A stretch of DNA of 64,000 bases, from contig OZ316892.1 of the NCBI GenBank assembly GCA_973895155.1, forward strand, positions 26,412,001 to 26,476,000, in the 5' to 3' direction. The position numbers and the translations under genes were made by a program. This document shows, in pieces, positions 1 to 10,171 of the stretch (positions are counted from its first letter, which is position 1; the number at the start of each line of letters is the position of its first letter). The notes beneath the pieces are model-generated. The model had not been told where the DNA came from. It saw nothing but the letters and a program-made list of their open reading frames with translations, and ran no database searches. This DNA comes from Marsupella aquatica. Lineage: Eukaryota; Marchantiophyta.

Positions 1-984
1 CTCAGCAGTGTCGTAGACATTGAGCAATGTGTAGCTGTCTCCAAACTCTGAGAATACTTGCTGCAACACTTGTGAATGGAGAGCTGGTGTGCCCTCCAAT
101 GCACGAAGATAGCGATGAGCAGCTTCCAGGTCAGTGATGCTCTGGGTGTCCTCCTTCAGCTTAAGAAGCCGGCGATACATCATCTTCAAGGTTTCATCGT
201 GCTGCCTCACAAAGGTCGCCAACTGCATGATTTTGTCAGCACTCTTGATTGGGAATTCCAATTCAAGAACCTGGAAAAACTCAGCCACTGGATCAGCAAA
301 GGCAGGGGAATCAATGGTGGGAGAAATGCCTGATGTAGCCTGTGCCAAGATAGTGGGAGTAATTGGTGTAGTGGTAGGAACTAGAGTAGGAGGGGAAGTG
401 GCAGGAGCAGCAGCATGGGCTGCAATGGCATTCTGTAATGCCAATTGTGAGGCAGCCGCAATTGCACTGGCATAGGCAGGGTTAGGCAATTGTGTGACAG
501 TAAGCAGCCGTTGAGAGTGCTGCTCATACACATCCAAAGCCTCATGATGCACATACCTGGCTAGCTGCTTAAATGCAAAAGCATTTGTGAAATTGCTGCC
601 ATACTTCAACTCCAATTCGTAAACGACAGTGTAGAAAGTGGATTTGAACTCATGCAAAGAAACAGTGCCTGGCCGCCTGCTGAAGCGTTCAATGCGGCCA
701 GATGAGTGGCTGGCGTCCATGCTGTATGTCGGTGAAGCAGGGACAACCACGGATGCAGAAGGGGTAAATGGCAATGAAGTGATAGCAGGCTTGGGAGTAG
801 TGGTGAAGCGACCGCCAAATGGAGCAGAAGGATTGCGTGGTGTGGGTGCTACTGCTGTCTGTGGACGTCGTCGAAATTGCCGAGACTCCAATGAAATTGG
901 CACCAATGGTCGTGGATCACTCCGTAAATGGTACCTGGGTGTCGGTGGTGATGTGCTGCTACCTCCTGGCTCGTCAACTAACAT
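1..984 (-). CDS. Retrotransposon gag-like polyprotein, 5' part (runs off the window)
   Basis: On the minus strand an open frame runs from ATG at 984-982 to base 1 without a stop: 328 codons, cut by the window edge. The first 120 or so residues are low-complexity and rich in Pro, Ser, Thr and Arg. A helical part follows, with an Ala/Pro/Thr-rich linker in its middle, and then a segment reading ITDLEAAHRYLRALEGTP. That architecture (basic disordered start, helical capsid-like body, no introns) is what I expect of a gag from an LTR retrotransposon; the assignment rests on my recollection of gag proteins in seedless-plant genomes. Codon structure is clear only on this strand, and the plus-strand frames are shadows. 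A stop precedes the ATG, but CAG/GTGAGC just upstream resembles a splice donor, so the N-terminus could be longer. A host protein of unknown function is the alternative. Confidence 0.55.
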   Translation of the reverse strand, partial: MLVDEPGGSSTSPPTPRYHLRSDPRPLVPISLESRQFRRRPQTAVAPTPRNPSAPFGGRFTTTPKPAITSLPFTPSASVVVPASPTYSMDASHSSGRIERFSRRPGTVSLHEFKSTFYTVVYELELKYGSNFTNAFAFKQLARYVHHEALDVYEQHSQRLLTVTQLPNPAYASAIAAASQLALQNAIAAHAAAPATSPPTLVPTTTPITPTILAQATSGISPTIDSPAFADPVAEFFQVLELEFPIKSADKIMQLATFVRQHDETLKMMYRRLLKLKEDTQSITDLEAAHRYLRALEGTPALHSQVLQQVFSEFGDSYTLLNVYDTAE

Positions 985-2700
985 GCTGCATGCTCACCTG
1001 GGTGCCAATGGGAAAGAAACTGACAAGAAAAAGAAATGGCAGCCCCAAGGCTAGGAAATAAATGGTGTGAGCAGAAATGTGTCGAATGTGCAAACACACA
1101 GAAAAACCGTTGGCAAAGAAAAGACCCTTCAAAACTCCAAGTGTACTGGTGTTGTGCTTGCGGGATTGACTGTCTGATGAACATGCCGGGCCCTCAGCTT
1201 TATGCAGATGACACGTGGCGGCAGCAAAGAAATCCAGAAAAATGGGCCCTTAAAAACGTAAACCTGGGCCCCCCTTAAGTGTATACATCTCGGCCCGATG
1301 TGGAACCGGAAAAAGAAACGGCAAGGGAGGGAGCGATTAGGGCCCAAATTAAGCCACGGGCTCAACGCCCTATGCGGATCACGAAGCGAAGGGTGAGGCA
1401 AGGCGAAAAGTAAAGAAACGGCCCCCTTAATGATGGCTCGAGCCCTGCATAGGGCTTTGCGCCACCTCCTGGCTCCTCATGTGCTCCCGAAGAGAAGGGA
1501 GCGACTAACTCCCCTTCCCCTGCTTTAATTGCTTATTAGGGCCTCGTGCCCTCTCCTGGCACTCTCGCTCCCCCTCCTCTCCTGCTTTAATGAATGCTTC
1601 TGTGCCTGGCAGAGTGGCAGAAGGACTCCAGGGAAAGGAGTCGAATGTAACCCCCCCACTTTAATCCTCCATAGGGCCTCGTGCCCTCTCTCTCTCAGCT
1701 CTCGCTTGTACTCGCTCCCTCTCCCCTATTAAGTGTTGGCAACCGGGGGAAAGGAAATAAAACGGCGAGGGGGAAAGAAAGAAAACGAGTCCTAATCGAG
1801 TGGAGGGCACGATGCCCTATGCGCGTACCGGCGAGCAAAAGGAAAAGAAAACGGTAAGGGAAGGCTGTCGCCCCCGATGTGTATACACATAGGGAGAAGG
1901 GCGCAGTACAAACACAGCCGCGAGGCGGCAATAAACCTGGCGTGCGACCCTTTACGGGGCTCCGAGCAAGAGTAAAGGCATCGACCTGCCACCCGTGGCT
2001 TGTAGCCGGCCGGAAGGTAGCATGGCGCAGGGAGGCGCTGAAGCAGCAGTTGGCAGCGGCCGGAAATGGAAAACCTGAAATCGAAGCGCGAAGGAAAAAA
2101 GTGAGGGGGGGGGGGCCTGTTTGACTTAAGTGTATATACTTAAGTGTATACACAAAAGCCATAACTTCCACCCCATCGCTCAATGTTTTTCCATAGAAAT
2201 TGCACCGGCATCAGCGGAAAAGCGTCAACTGTCTCGAGCAATTGAGAAGCACAGCGTCTCCGATCTTCTTCCCTTCACCGCTAACCCGGCGACAAAGTTC
2301 TTCTTGAATAAAAGGCGTGATAGAAACAAGTGTACTGAAATCGAAAACCGGCGGGATGCCAAGATCGGCCGGGAGCATCTAACGAATGACTGTGTGAATC
2401 CCGTGTACGGAACCGGCGAGCACTGTCTGAGCTCTGTCAACAGCGATTCAAGAAGAACTGAAAACCCACAAAGAAAGACATGCCCTAAGCCAGCAAAGTC
2501 CTGGCGTCACACTAACAAGCACATTTGCTTCAAGAACGGCCCAGACTTGCTACAAGAACATGTCACTAACTCAGGTAGTACACTAGCCTTAACTACATAC
2601 CTAGCGGGCAGGCGAGGGACATGCCGATATGCATAAGAGGCACTGTCCCTCAGCATGACAACCATATGTTATCACATTTTTTATGTGTGATTACAGTAAA
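985..2700 (-). mobile_element. Probable 5' leader and LTR region of the gag-bearing retroelement
   Basis: No convincing gene. The stretch lies directly upstream of the gag-like frame, where a minus-strand retrotransposon would have its 5' UTR, primer-binding site and LTR. It is rich in purine/pyrimidine runs (agaaacggcaaggga-like segments, ctctctcc-like segments). The motif ttaagtgtatac occurs near 1276 and twice near 2124-2152. The right side near 2670-2697 is a small inverted repeat (tgttatcaca ... tgtgattaca), which could be the outer end. I could not identify a primer-binding site or a second LTR, so the limits are uncertain. The 168-codon plus-strand frame at 2130-2636 looks like chance. 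Confidence 0.3.
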
Positions 2701-2888
2701 GTCTTTCTTTGCCCATGTGTGTATGCTTTTTTGTTAAGAACCTAGACCTCATCTTTAGAAGGTCTAAAAGAATGAGGCAAATGGCTGCTTGATTTCAGGG
2801 AGTTGCATTTATTGCTTCCAGACCTGACACATTTTGGTAAGAAGGCCCCGGTCTAGACTTGCCCGACAAATAGAGCCTTCAGAGGCCG

Positions 2889-3345
2889 TCAAAAGGCAAG
2901 TCGGTACCCAGACCATCCCAGTCTCCAGATCCTGGTCTCGATGTCATCTTCCCAGCCTGGCCCGGCCATGACCTCCCAGCCCGAGTTCCTCTCTCTCTCC
3001 CCCTCCCCCGGGCCCCATCCCCTGGTCTTGCCCCCATTTTGACTCCCCCGGTCCCAGCCCCAGCCCCTTCCCCCGGTCCCCCCCTTTATGTATGGTACTC
3101 CCGGCCCAGGCCCGGCCCAGGCCCGGCCCACCCCCGCCTGACCCGGACCCGGACCTGGCCTCCCTCCCCTCACCCGGCCCGGCCCTGGACGGGGCAGGCC
3201 GGGTCCGGGGCCAGGTGAGGGGAGGGGCCGGGCCGGGTGCCAGGCAGGGCCAGGTCCGGGAGGGGAAAACAGGCAGGGTCCGTACGAGGCCGGGTCTTCG
3301 CCAGGACGAGTTCGAGCCGGGCCGGGGAATAAGTGCGGATATCCA
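2889..3345. repeat. GC-rich low-complexity tract (ggcccggcccagg-type)
   Basis: Roughly 450 bp dominated by C/G runs and imperfect iterations of ggcccagg, cccggccc and ccgggtcc, strikingly richer in GC than its surroundings. Both strands are open over long stretches and would read as Pro/Gly/Arg-rich peptides, which is an artefact of composition. No gene is supported. Flanking sequence (2700-2888 and 3346-3880) is ordinary AT-richer DNA in which I see nothing. Confidence 0.7.
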
Positions 3346-3891
3346 TCAAATAGAGGCTTTTTAGTTTGGCAAATGCAGAGTTTACATACCGGGCAACTCG
3401 GCAAGTTGCCCTCACTAAGGCCCCCTGGGCATTGAATTATAGTAATAATGTTATCTTGATCGTGAGATAGATATAAAGGGGTCATTGTGCACCGTTTCCA
3501 CGCCCAATACGTCCCTCTCTTGACATCCAATTACCAGGCCAACTCACTGACTTCCCGTTGTGTCAAAGTGCCTGGCCATTTAGCATATGTTAGTCAACAT
3601 TTCAACATCACTTACCATCAACAATCGTGTGCAACACACAAGCATCGGACACTCTAAAAATAATAATTTGCAATTAAAATCTGCTAGGCATGACCTACAT
3701 CATAATTTCTCTGCAATAGAAAATTTTGATATGTAGACCATGCTTGTGAGTATGGGTGCACATGGGAGTTTGGGCAAGGGTAACCCTTCATGTGCATATG
3801 CCACTGGTATTTGAGGTAGTTTACTTTCAAGAGCCAAACAAAGCAAAATCTTAATAACAAATTGAGATGAGAAGGTTCAGATGTAGGCTTC

Positions 3892-4170
3892 GAGAGTGAA
3901 GCCTAGATCAGTTGGCCAGGGGATTAGCCTGGAATAGAGAGGTCCCAGGTTCAATCCGCTCTCCACATCAAGGGTTGCGGAGGGTGAGGGTGATATGTGT
4001 GTGTGTGGGGCCGGGGGGGGGGGGGTAGCCGGCTTTGGTCTCTGGTCCAACTCTCTCTCCCTCCAGGTATGACCCCCCTTGTGGGCTTCCTTACAGAGGT
4101 GCATGCTCTAGAGTTGATTGTTTATCCTCTGATGTCTGGCTGGGTCAACTTTTGATTTCAAAACACACAA
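3892..4170 (+). mobile_element. tRNA-derived SINE, copy 1
   Basis: The head contains a Pol III-like A box (gatcagttggccaggggat) and B box (ggttcaatccg), spaced about as in a tRNA. The body aligns well with the reverse complement of 18688-19000: shared pieces include ggagggtgaggg, ctctccctcc, tatgacccccttgtgggc and gggtcaacttttg. The copy contains a long poly-G run near 4012-4027. I see no clear target-site duplication here, so the ends are estimated from the alignment. Confidence 0.7.
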
Positions 4171-5443
4171 ATAGAATGAAGTCTCTAGACCGTGACACTA
4201 ATAAGACCCGACCACAATTTATGTGGATGGAAAGAAGGAGGGTATTTTATATAAGATGAAATGATGATCATGCCCCATTTGTCATCATCTCTATTACCAT
4301 TTGAAAGAATGGGCATTCAGGATCGTGAAATAAAAACAAGAAAAGGTCAAGATAGTGGTTGTTGGACGTTTTTCAATGTTTTCAAATCATTATCCTCATT
4401 GACCATAACTGGTATGACTTTTTCGTCGAGTAATCCAGGAGCTAGAGTCGTTGCCCCATGGCCCATGAATCTTCTCAGTACACCTTTTCCTCTCTCCACT
4501 AAGTACAGGAGGACTATACTATACTATACTATACTATACTATACTATACTATACTATACTATACTAGCGTTTTTTGCATTGCATTGGAATGGAGAGAAAA
4601 TCCATCCATCCTACAGTCCATGCTTATCATGGAATTATGCAATTCTGTAGGGTAGCTCAAGGGGGTGGGGGTTGGGGGATGGGCTTGGTTATCCCATAGT
4701 AGGAGGGATAGAGGTAACTTTAAATCAGGGTCTCCTAGACAGTTAGTAGGGTAGCCAAGAGGGGAAATTGCCCAGGGGATCCAGCCGGGTGACCCAATAC
4801 CAGAAGGGCAAGAGGATTAAACCAGGTTTGCAAAATCGGCAACCAGAGACCAAACAGAAAGTTACCTAGAACTCCCAACATTCCACCACGCACGCCAGGG
4901 TAGTGTTAAAGGGTTGTTTGCTTTTTCTATGGTGGCCGTGGCCAATGTCACAATGTATGAAGGAGTAAATGCTAAAAATTATCTTCTAAAATTTATTAGG
5001 TCAGTTTCTGGCAATTAGATCTCCCTAGATTTAAGGAGTTATCCCACTTAATCTGGCCAATGGGGTCTGTGGCTAATCCAAGACCAAAAGTCCAGAAAAA
5101 CTTTAGTCAAATGTGGCTAAAGACTATTCAGTGACTTATCCCACATAATCTGGCTAATGGGGAGACATTTACTTGATGGACCCCCAAAATGCAAAGTGTT
5201 TCTTGATAGACCCATGAGTGATCCAGACCTTTGATAGATCTCAATCCATGTACCCAAAAGCTCATATGGTCTCATGGGGTCTATGAAGTAAGACATTTCA
5301 ATTTAGGGGTCCATCAAGTATATGTCTGGGCTAATGGGTCTGTGGCTAATCCAAGACCAAAAGTCCAGAAAACTCTAGCCAAATGTGGCTAAGACTATTC
5401 AGTGGTGGTGGGATTTGGCCAATTTATGGGCATGGGAAGAGTG
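4171..5443. other. Gene-free stretch with a local direct repeat
   Basis: Apart from the microsatellite, I see no supported gene. A segment of about 78 bp (5054-5133) returns at 5328-5404 with few differences (both contain ggctaatccaagaccaaaag and end in gactattcagtg). A shorter related piece with cttatcccac and aatctggc precedes each of 5036-5066 and 5131-5162. Confidence 0.6.
4513..4566. repeat. Microsatellite (actat)n, about 11 units
   Basis: A perfect pentanucleotide tract repeats ACTAT without interruption for about 54 bp. Likely polymorphic in length. Confidence 0.95.
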
Positions 5444-5508
5444 AAATTGAATTTGGGACCTATTGGTTCCAGACCCATCCCCTGGCCAGCTGACATCAGC
5501 CAGCTGGT
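5444..5508 (-). mobile_element. tRNA-derived SINE, truncated copy 3
   Basis: Read on the minus strand, the sequence starts with ggctgatgtcagctggccag, continues through ggggatgggtctggaacc and reaches a B-box-like ggtcccaaattcaat. This matches the 5' head of the SINE copies at 3.9 and 18.7 kb; the rest of the body is missing. Confidence 0.55.
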
Positions 5509-6374
5509 TACTGTAGTACTACTACTGTTTTGAGTTGCTTCCCAGCACTCGGGTCTCTCCGTCACTCGCAGCTCACAGACATACACAAACTCCACAGTCC
5601 TCATTCGGCACCCAGAAAAGCAGAGAGTTGCTGGAGAACGATCACCAACCCGACCGCACATTTTGAGTGCAAGCCATTTGAGTTCAGTCGAGTTGAGTTG
5701 ACTGAGCTCCACAGTCTTCAACTTGCTGATTGAGGAGGGGAAATTAGTGGAACGAGATTGAGTAAGTTGGTGAGAATGATGAAGGTTGTCAGTTTCTTCC
5801 TCTGATGGGAATGTGAGACTCGGATGAGAGTGACGGAGGTTGTCAGGTTTCGTTGCATTGACCCTTCTGTGGGGTGGGCGAGGAGGACGGTGAGAACAAA
5901 GAGTGTGTTGATGCGGAAGGCCTGGCCCAACAACAGCGTGGATTTGCACCAGATGGGTTGTGTTTGAGGCGATGGCGAAACTTTGAAACGCGCATTTGTC
6001 TTCGGTGCAGAGGGTGTCCTTGTTCGCTTCATTTCGCAGAGTTTTTCTTCACTTGTGCAGGAATCAGCGGAGAGGGACGGACGGACGGATCGAAGAAACG
6101 TTGCCCTGGGAATGTGGGCTTGGAAGTGAATGGAGATCCTGCTGCAAGTTTACGATCTGGTTTACCCTACAGGTTGACAAGATGGGCGTCTTGCATTGAG
6201 CTGTTCCGAGTTTCTCATCAATGTGAAAAGAAAACAGGGCTTATGGAGCGTTTGAGGAGGATATTGGCGTTTGAGCAGATCGGAGGCTTGTAAAATATTG
6301 GTTTGTACAGGGATTTGAGGGATTTGGTCAGCTGAAGGGAACCCCACTTCTTCAACCTGCCTCCTGCCGATGAG

Positions 6375-7610
6375 ATGTCGTCTCTAGCCACTCTAATCAG
6401 CAGGGAGCTGGAGGGCTCGAGGTTGGAGGAGCAGCCCATGCTGCGCTTCGGTCAGGCTGGGCAGTCGAAGAAGGGAGAGGATTTCTATCTAGTCAAGACA
6501 CGTTGTCAGAGGACTCCTACTGAAAACACTTCCTCGACCTTCAGCGTGTTTGCAATATTTGACGGCCACAATGGACGGGCGGCCGCTATATATTCGAAGG
6601 ATAACGTTCTCAAGAATGTTCTCAGCGCAATATCTCCTGGATTGAGTAGACAGGAGTGGTCAGCAGCGTTACCTCGAGCTTTGGTTGCTGGATTCGTGAA
6701 GACTGATAAAGAGTTTCAGAGTGAAGAGCAATCGTCCGGGACAACCGTCACGTTTGTGGTTGTGGACGGATGGACTGTTACTGTGGCTTCCGTTGGGGAT
6801 TCTCGTTGTATAATTGAATCTCAGGGCGTCATTTCTTTGCTTACAGTGGATCACAGACTCGAGGTAAATGAGGAGGAGAGACATCGAATTAAATCGAGTG
6901 GCGGTGAGGTGGGTAGACTTAGTACTGTTGGGGGTGCTGAGATTGGCCCGCTGAGGTGTTGGCCTGGTGGGCTTTGCTTGTCACGATCTATTGGTGATTT
7001 GGACGTCGGGGAGTTCATTGTCCCAATACCATTTGTCAAGCAGATCAAGCTACCATCTGCAGGAGGCAGGATTGTGATAGCATCTGATGGTGTTTGGGAT
7101 GCTTTGAGTTCTGAGAAGGTGGCTAGAAGCTGTAGAGGGTTGTCTGCTGAGCTGGCAGCCAATCAGGTTGTGAAGGAATCATTGCGCTGTCGAGGATTGA
7201 GGGATGATACCACCTGTGTGGTGGTGGACATTCTTCCCCCTGTGAATGCAGTGAGTTTTGCAAAAAGGAAACCACAAAAAGGCTTTCTTGCATCAGTGCT
7301 CAGAACTCAATCTGGCAGGTTTTCTGGAAGATCTGCAAACAGAATGATGGAAAGTGGCAAAGTGGAGGAAATTTTTGAAGAAGGTTCTGCTGCACTCTCT
7401 GAAAGGCTGGGACCTGGGAATTCGGTGCAGGGGCTGGAACAGTTAGTGTGCGCTGTTTGCCAGGCAGCCATCACACCAAGTGAAGGGATCTCAGTTCATG
7501 CTGGAACGTTTTTCTCCACTTGGGAGGGTCCTATCTTGTGTGTAGACTGTAAGCGAAAGCAGGATGCCATGGAAGGTAAATCCGCAGTCTCGAGGATGAG
7601 TGGAGCGTAA
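6375..7610 (+). CDS. PP2C-family protein phosphatase, PP2C12-like, with C-terminal CxxC...CxxC module
   Basis: One uninterrupted frame of 411 codons encodes a Mg/Mn-dependent Ser/Thr phosphatase. PP2C motifs appear in order: GEDF near residues 34-37, DGHNG at 64-68, SGTT at 121-124, VGDSR at 140-144, SRSIGD at 203-208, SDGVWD at 237-242 and DDTTC at 277-281. The metal-binding Asp residues of DGH, SDG and RDD are all present, so it should be catalytically competent. A tail of about 110 residues carries CAVC (359-362) and CVDC (389-392), a likely zinc knuckle. This layout, including GPLRCWPGGLCLSRSIGDLD, closely matches the Arabidopsis PP2C12 (At1g47380) subfamily as I remember it. The ATG gives an N-terminus of the expected length. 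No intron interrupts the ORF, which could mean intron loss or a retrocopy. The physiological substrate cannot be told from sequence. Confidence 0.93.
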   Translation: MSSLATLISRELEGSRLEEQPMLRFGQAGQSKKGEDFYLVKTRCQRTPTENTSSTFSVFAIFDGHNGRAAAIYSKDNVLKNVLSAISPGLSRQEWSAALPRALVAGFVKTDKEFQSEEQSSGTTVTFVVVDGWTVTVASVGDSRCIIESQGVISLLTVDHRLEVNEEERHRIKSSGGEVGRLSTVGGAEIGPLRCWPGGLCLSRSIGDLDVGEFIVPIPFVKQIKLPSAGGRIVIASDGVWDALSSEKVARSCRGLSAELAANQVVKESLRCRGLRDDTTCVVVDILPPVNAVSFAKRKPQKGFLASVLRTQSGRFSGRSANRMMESGKVEEIFEEGSAALSERLGPGNSVQGLEQLVCAVCQAAITPSEGISVHAGTFFSTWEGPILCVDCKRKQDAMEGKSAVSRMSGA

Positions 7611-10171
7611 AATCGACAGCTTGTACCTGCTCATATCATCGCTGCAAAGCCAGACTCAAAAATCATATCGCGGTAGAGAATCAAGTGCCGAAATTGATTT
7701 CTCTGCAGTTGGGGGAATTTGGAATTTTAGCAAAGGAGGGTTTCTATGTATGGTCGCAAAACCGAGTCTGTCGCATTTGGGAGTAAGCACGCAATGAGTT
7801 CTCTCTCCTTTGTCCTCGCAACCAATCTTAGAGCTGATACTTCGAGTGGCTGCTTGAGAAGCTGATACTCACGTTGTCAATAGAGCTGGTCTAAGGGTGA
7901 GTTGATAGAAAATTAAATTCATTCAGGCTTCAATAAGACCTCATCTTCGCTTCTTTGCCTTATTAGAAAGGAAGGGCCAAACTTGGGGGTGCAAACTAGG
8001 TAGCCAAGCTACAAGAAATGCTTGGATGCAGTTTGACTCGTTTTGTTTTGCTAAACTCTAGGTAGCGCCCAGGAAATATGAACCTTTAGGCAAACCTCAT
8101 GGAGACTTGTGAGTGCAATTAGTTTGAATTGTCATCGACCAAACCTGTGTTGGATTGGTGAGCACTGGCCACCTAAACATTGCTTCGTCCAGAGGTATCA
8201 TTTCTGATAACAGCTGTGCTCTATTGATGCAATTATGCACGACATGAGACGATGAGAATAGGTGCTGTTAGTGTCGTTCAGTGGGCTCTGTCAAATTTAT
8301 AAAATAGTGAGATTCTCTTGTGTTCAAATCAACAGCAGCCTTGTAAAGTTTGGGTCAAATCGGTCTCAACAATCCCAGCTGTGAGACTTTCCATCAATTC
8401 CTGTTACGTTAGGTCAGATATAGTCTCTTCGGTTGCTGAATGTCTTCACAACCCCTCAGGTATTCAATCAGCAGTGGTCACATTCAATCTAACAGTTGGA
8501 GATCTTTTACAAGGCCTTGCTGGGTTTGGTTTCGTTCTTTCTGGGTTGAAATGTCTTATGAAACTCACTACTGATGCTTTGCAAGGTAGAGATGACTTCC
8601 CAAAGACGAAGGCATCTCAATGCTCTAGCAACTCTCAAGCAAACATTACAAATTTGTTTGCCAATTCTAATCGTAACACAGTGCTCCGAGAACTAAAAGA
8701 TGAAGCGACGCCGATTGTATAGTCCCCTAGACAACAGTAATGACATTGTTCACTCTGGTGGAATACTGTAGATCGTAACTGAATACAGGAATCAGTCCGG
8801 TTCGCGTTCAGAGCCATGGAAGACCCCTGCTTGTCATCACACATCAAAATGTGGCTGCATTCATTGATTGAAAGAAAATTCATTGATTGAAAGAAAAAAA
8901 CTAAGGTTATCACGGTATGCACGGGTGTGGGACATCGTATATGTCATATTTTGCCATGGAAGACCTTGAAAGCAAATAGGTTTGCTAGAGGCACCAGGGA
9001 GAATCGACGTACGGCATTAATTGCCCAAGGGGACCTAATCTAATCATTGGAGCAGATATGGACACTTCACATTAAACTGGAATAACCGGTAACATCCAGG
9101 GAAAAAGAGGAACTTTATGCAACTGTACGGGTGGGAAACAGTTAACCAGTCTTCCCTCTGCTTCCTTGTAACTCTCGTCTTTAGTAAACGCCATCGTTGT
9201 ATTTTAGATGAACTCAGTGGCGATATGGCCAGGACTTGGTTCACAATTTGTCATCAATTTAGGCAGGGCGCTAAAGAATTACTGGACGAGGGAGTTGAGA
9301 CGTGAGTGCTTAAGGAGCCAACACGGCCACTGAAGTCTACTGTCTAAGTAATTCATCAGTTTGGCGAAGCAAGAACAATTTGACAGCAAACTTCCCTGGA
9401 AAAGAGACGATGTGTGTTACTTCCATGACCATAATGAGTTCCAAAAAGGTGAATCTCTCCACCAAAATTGGAAGTCGTACTCTCAAGAAGTAAAGATGAT
9501 CTCTGGTGCAAATGTACAGATAGACTGTCTCCAAGACAGCCCCGTCTGCTCTAAAAATTCAGGTAGATTTTGCCATTAAGGTAAACAGGCAACTTACAAA
9601 TCTAATCCACTGATCGTCGAACAGTAACATAAAATTGTTCGGGATTAAATGTATGCTTTCCCTAGACTGAAATGCTCATTTGTCTCACGACATGCAACAT
9701 TAAGTAATCCTCCTTAACCTGCCGCCAAGAACGCAGAAGTTTGTCCGCAATCCAATAGAGACTTCACGAAGAAAAGTCACTTCCTGAACCATGTCGGTTG
9801 ATCTCTTGAAACTGCAACTAAATTCACAGCAGGGAGGCTAGACATCTGAAAGCCCAGCTCCCGCAAAAAAGAAACGAACCCTGACGCTTGTCCTCACCCC
9901 GACGACCACTACAAGATTGTTGTGAGCGATCTGGGCCTACAATGTGTACGCTACGGCACCATCGGAGCCGAGCCGAGGGGTTGGGCCCTATTTGCCCACA
10001 AGAATCTTCCCTGAGAATGCAGACACCATTTTCAACTACAATGAAAGGCAAACACTGGCATTTCAACTAATCGTCTATACTGAAACGGATGTTCAAAAAG
10101 CTCGGGAATCCAAGCCAGATTCTTCACAAGGGTCATAAGAGGACCTCTGCATCTATCTCTTCCGATACAAG
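7611..10171. other. Intergenic stretch and probable UTRs of the flanking genes
   Basis: The left part should hold the PP2C 3' UTR and the right part the 3' UTR of the minus-strand gene ending at 10172. A 134-codon plus frame at 8318-8722 has no recognisable domain, and I do not call it. A short direct repeat (gaaaattcattgattgaaag) sits near 8873-8895. Nothing else is evident. Confidence 0.5.

Noticed and set aside
2130-2636. 168-codon plus ORF as a gene
   Set aside because: No domain, unusual composition, lies in the probable LTR/leader region.
3092-3530. Pro/Gly/Arg-rich ORFs on both strands
   Set aside because: Produced by the GC-rich low-complexity tract; open in several frames at once.
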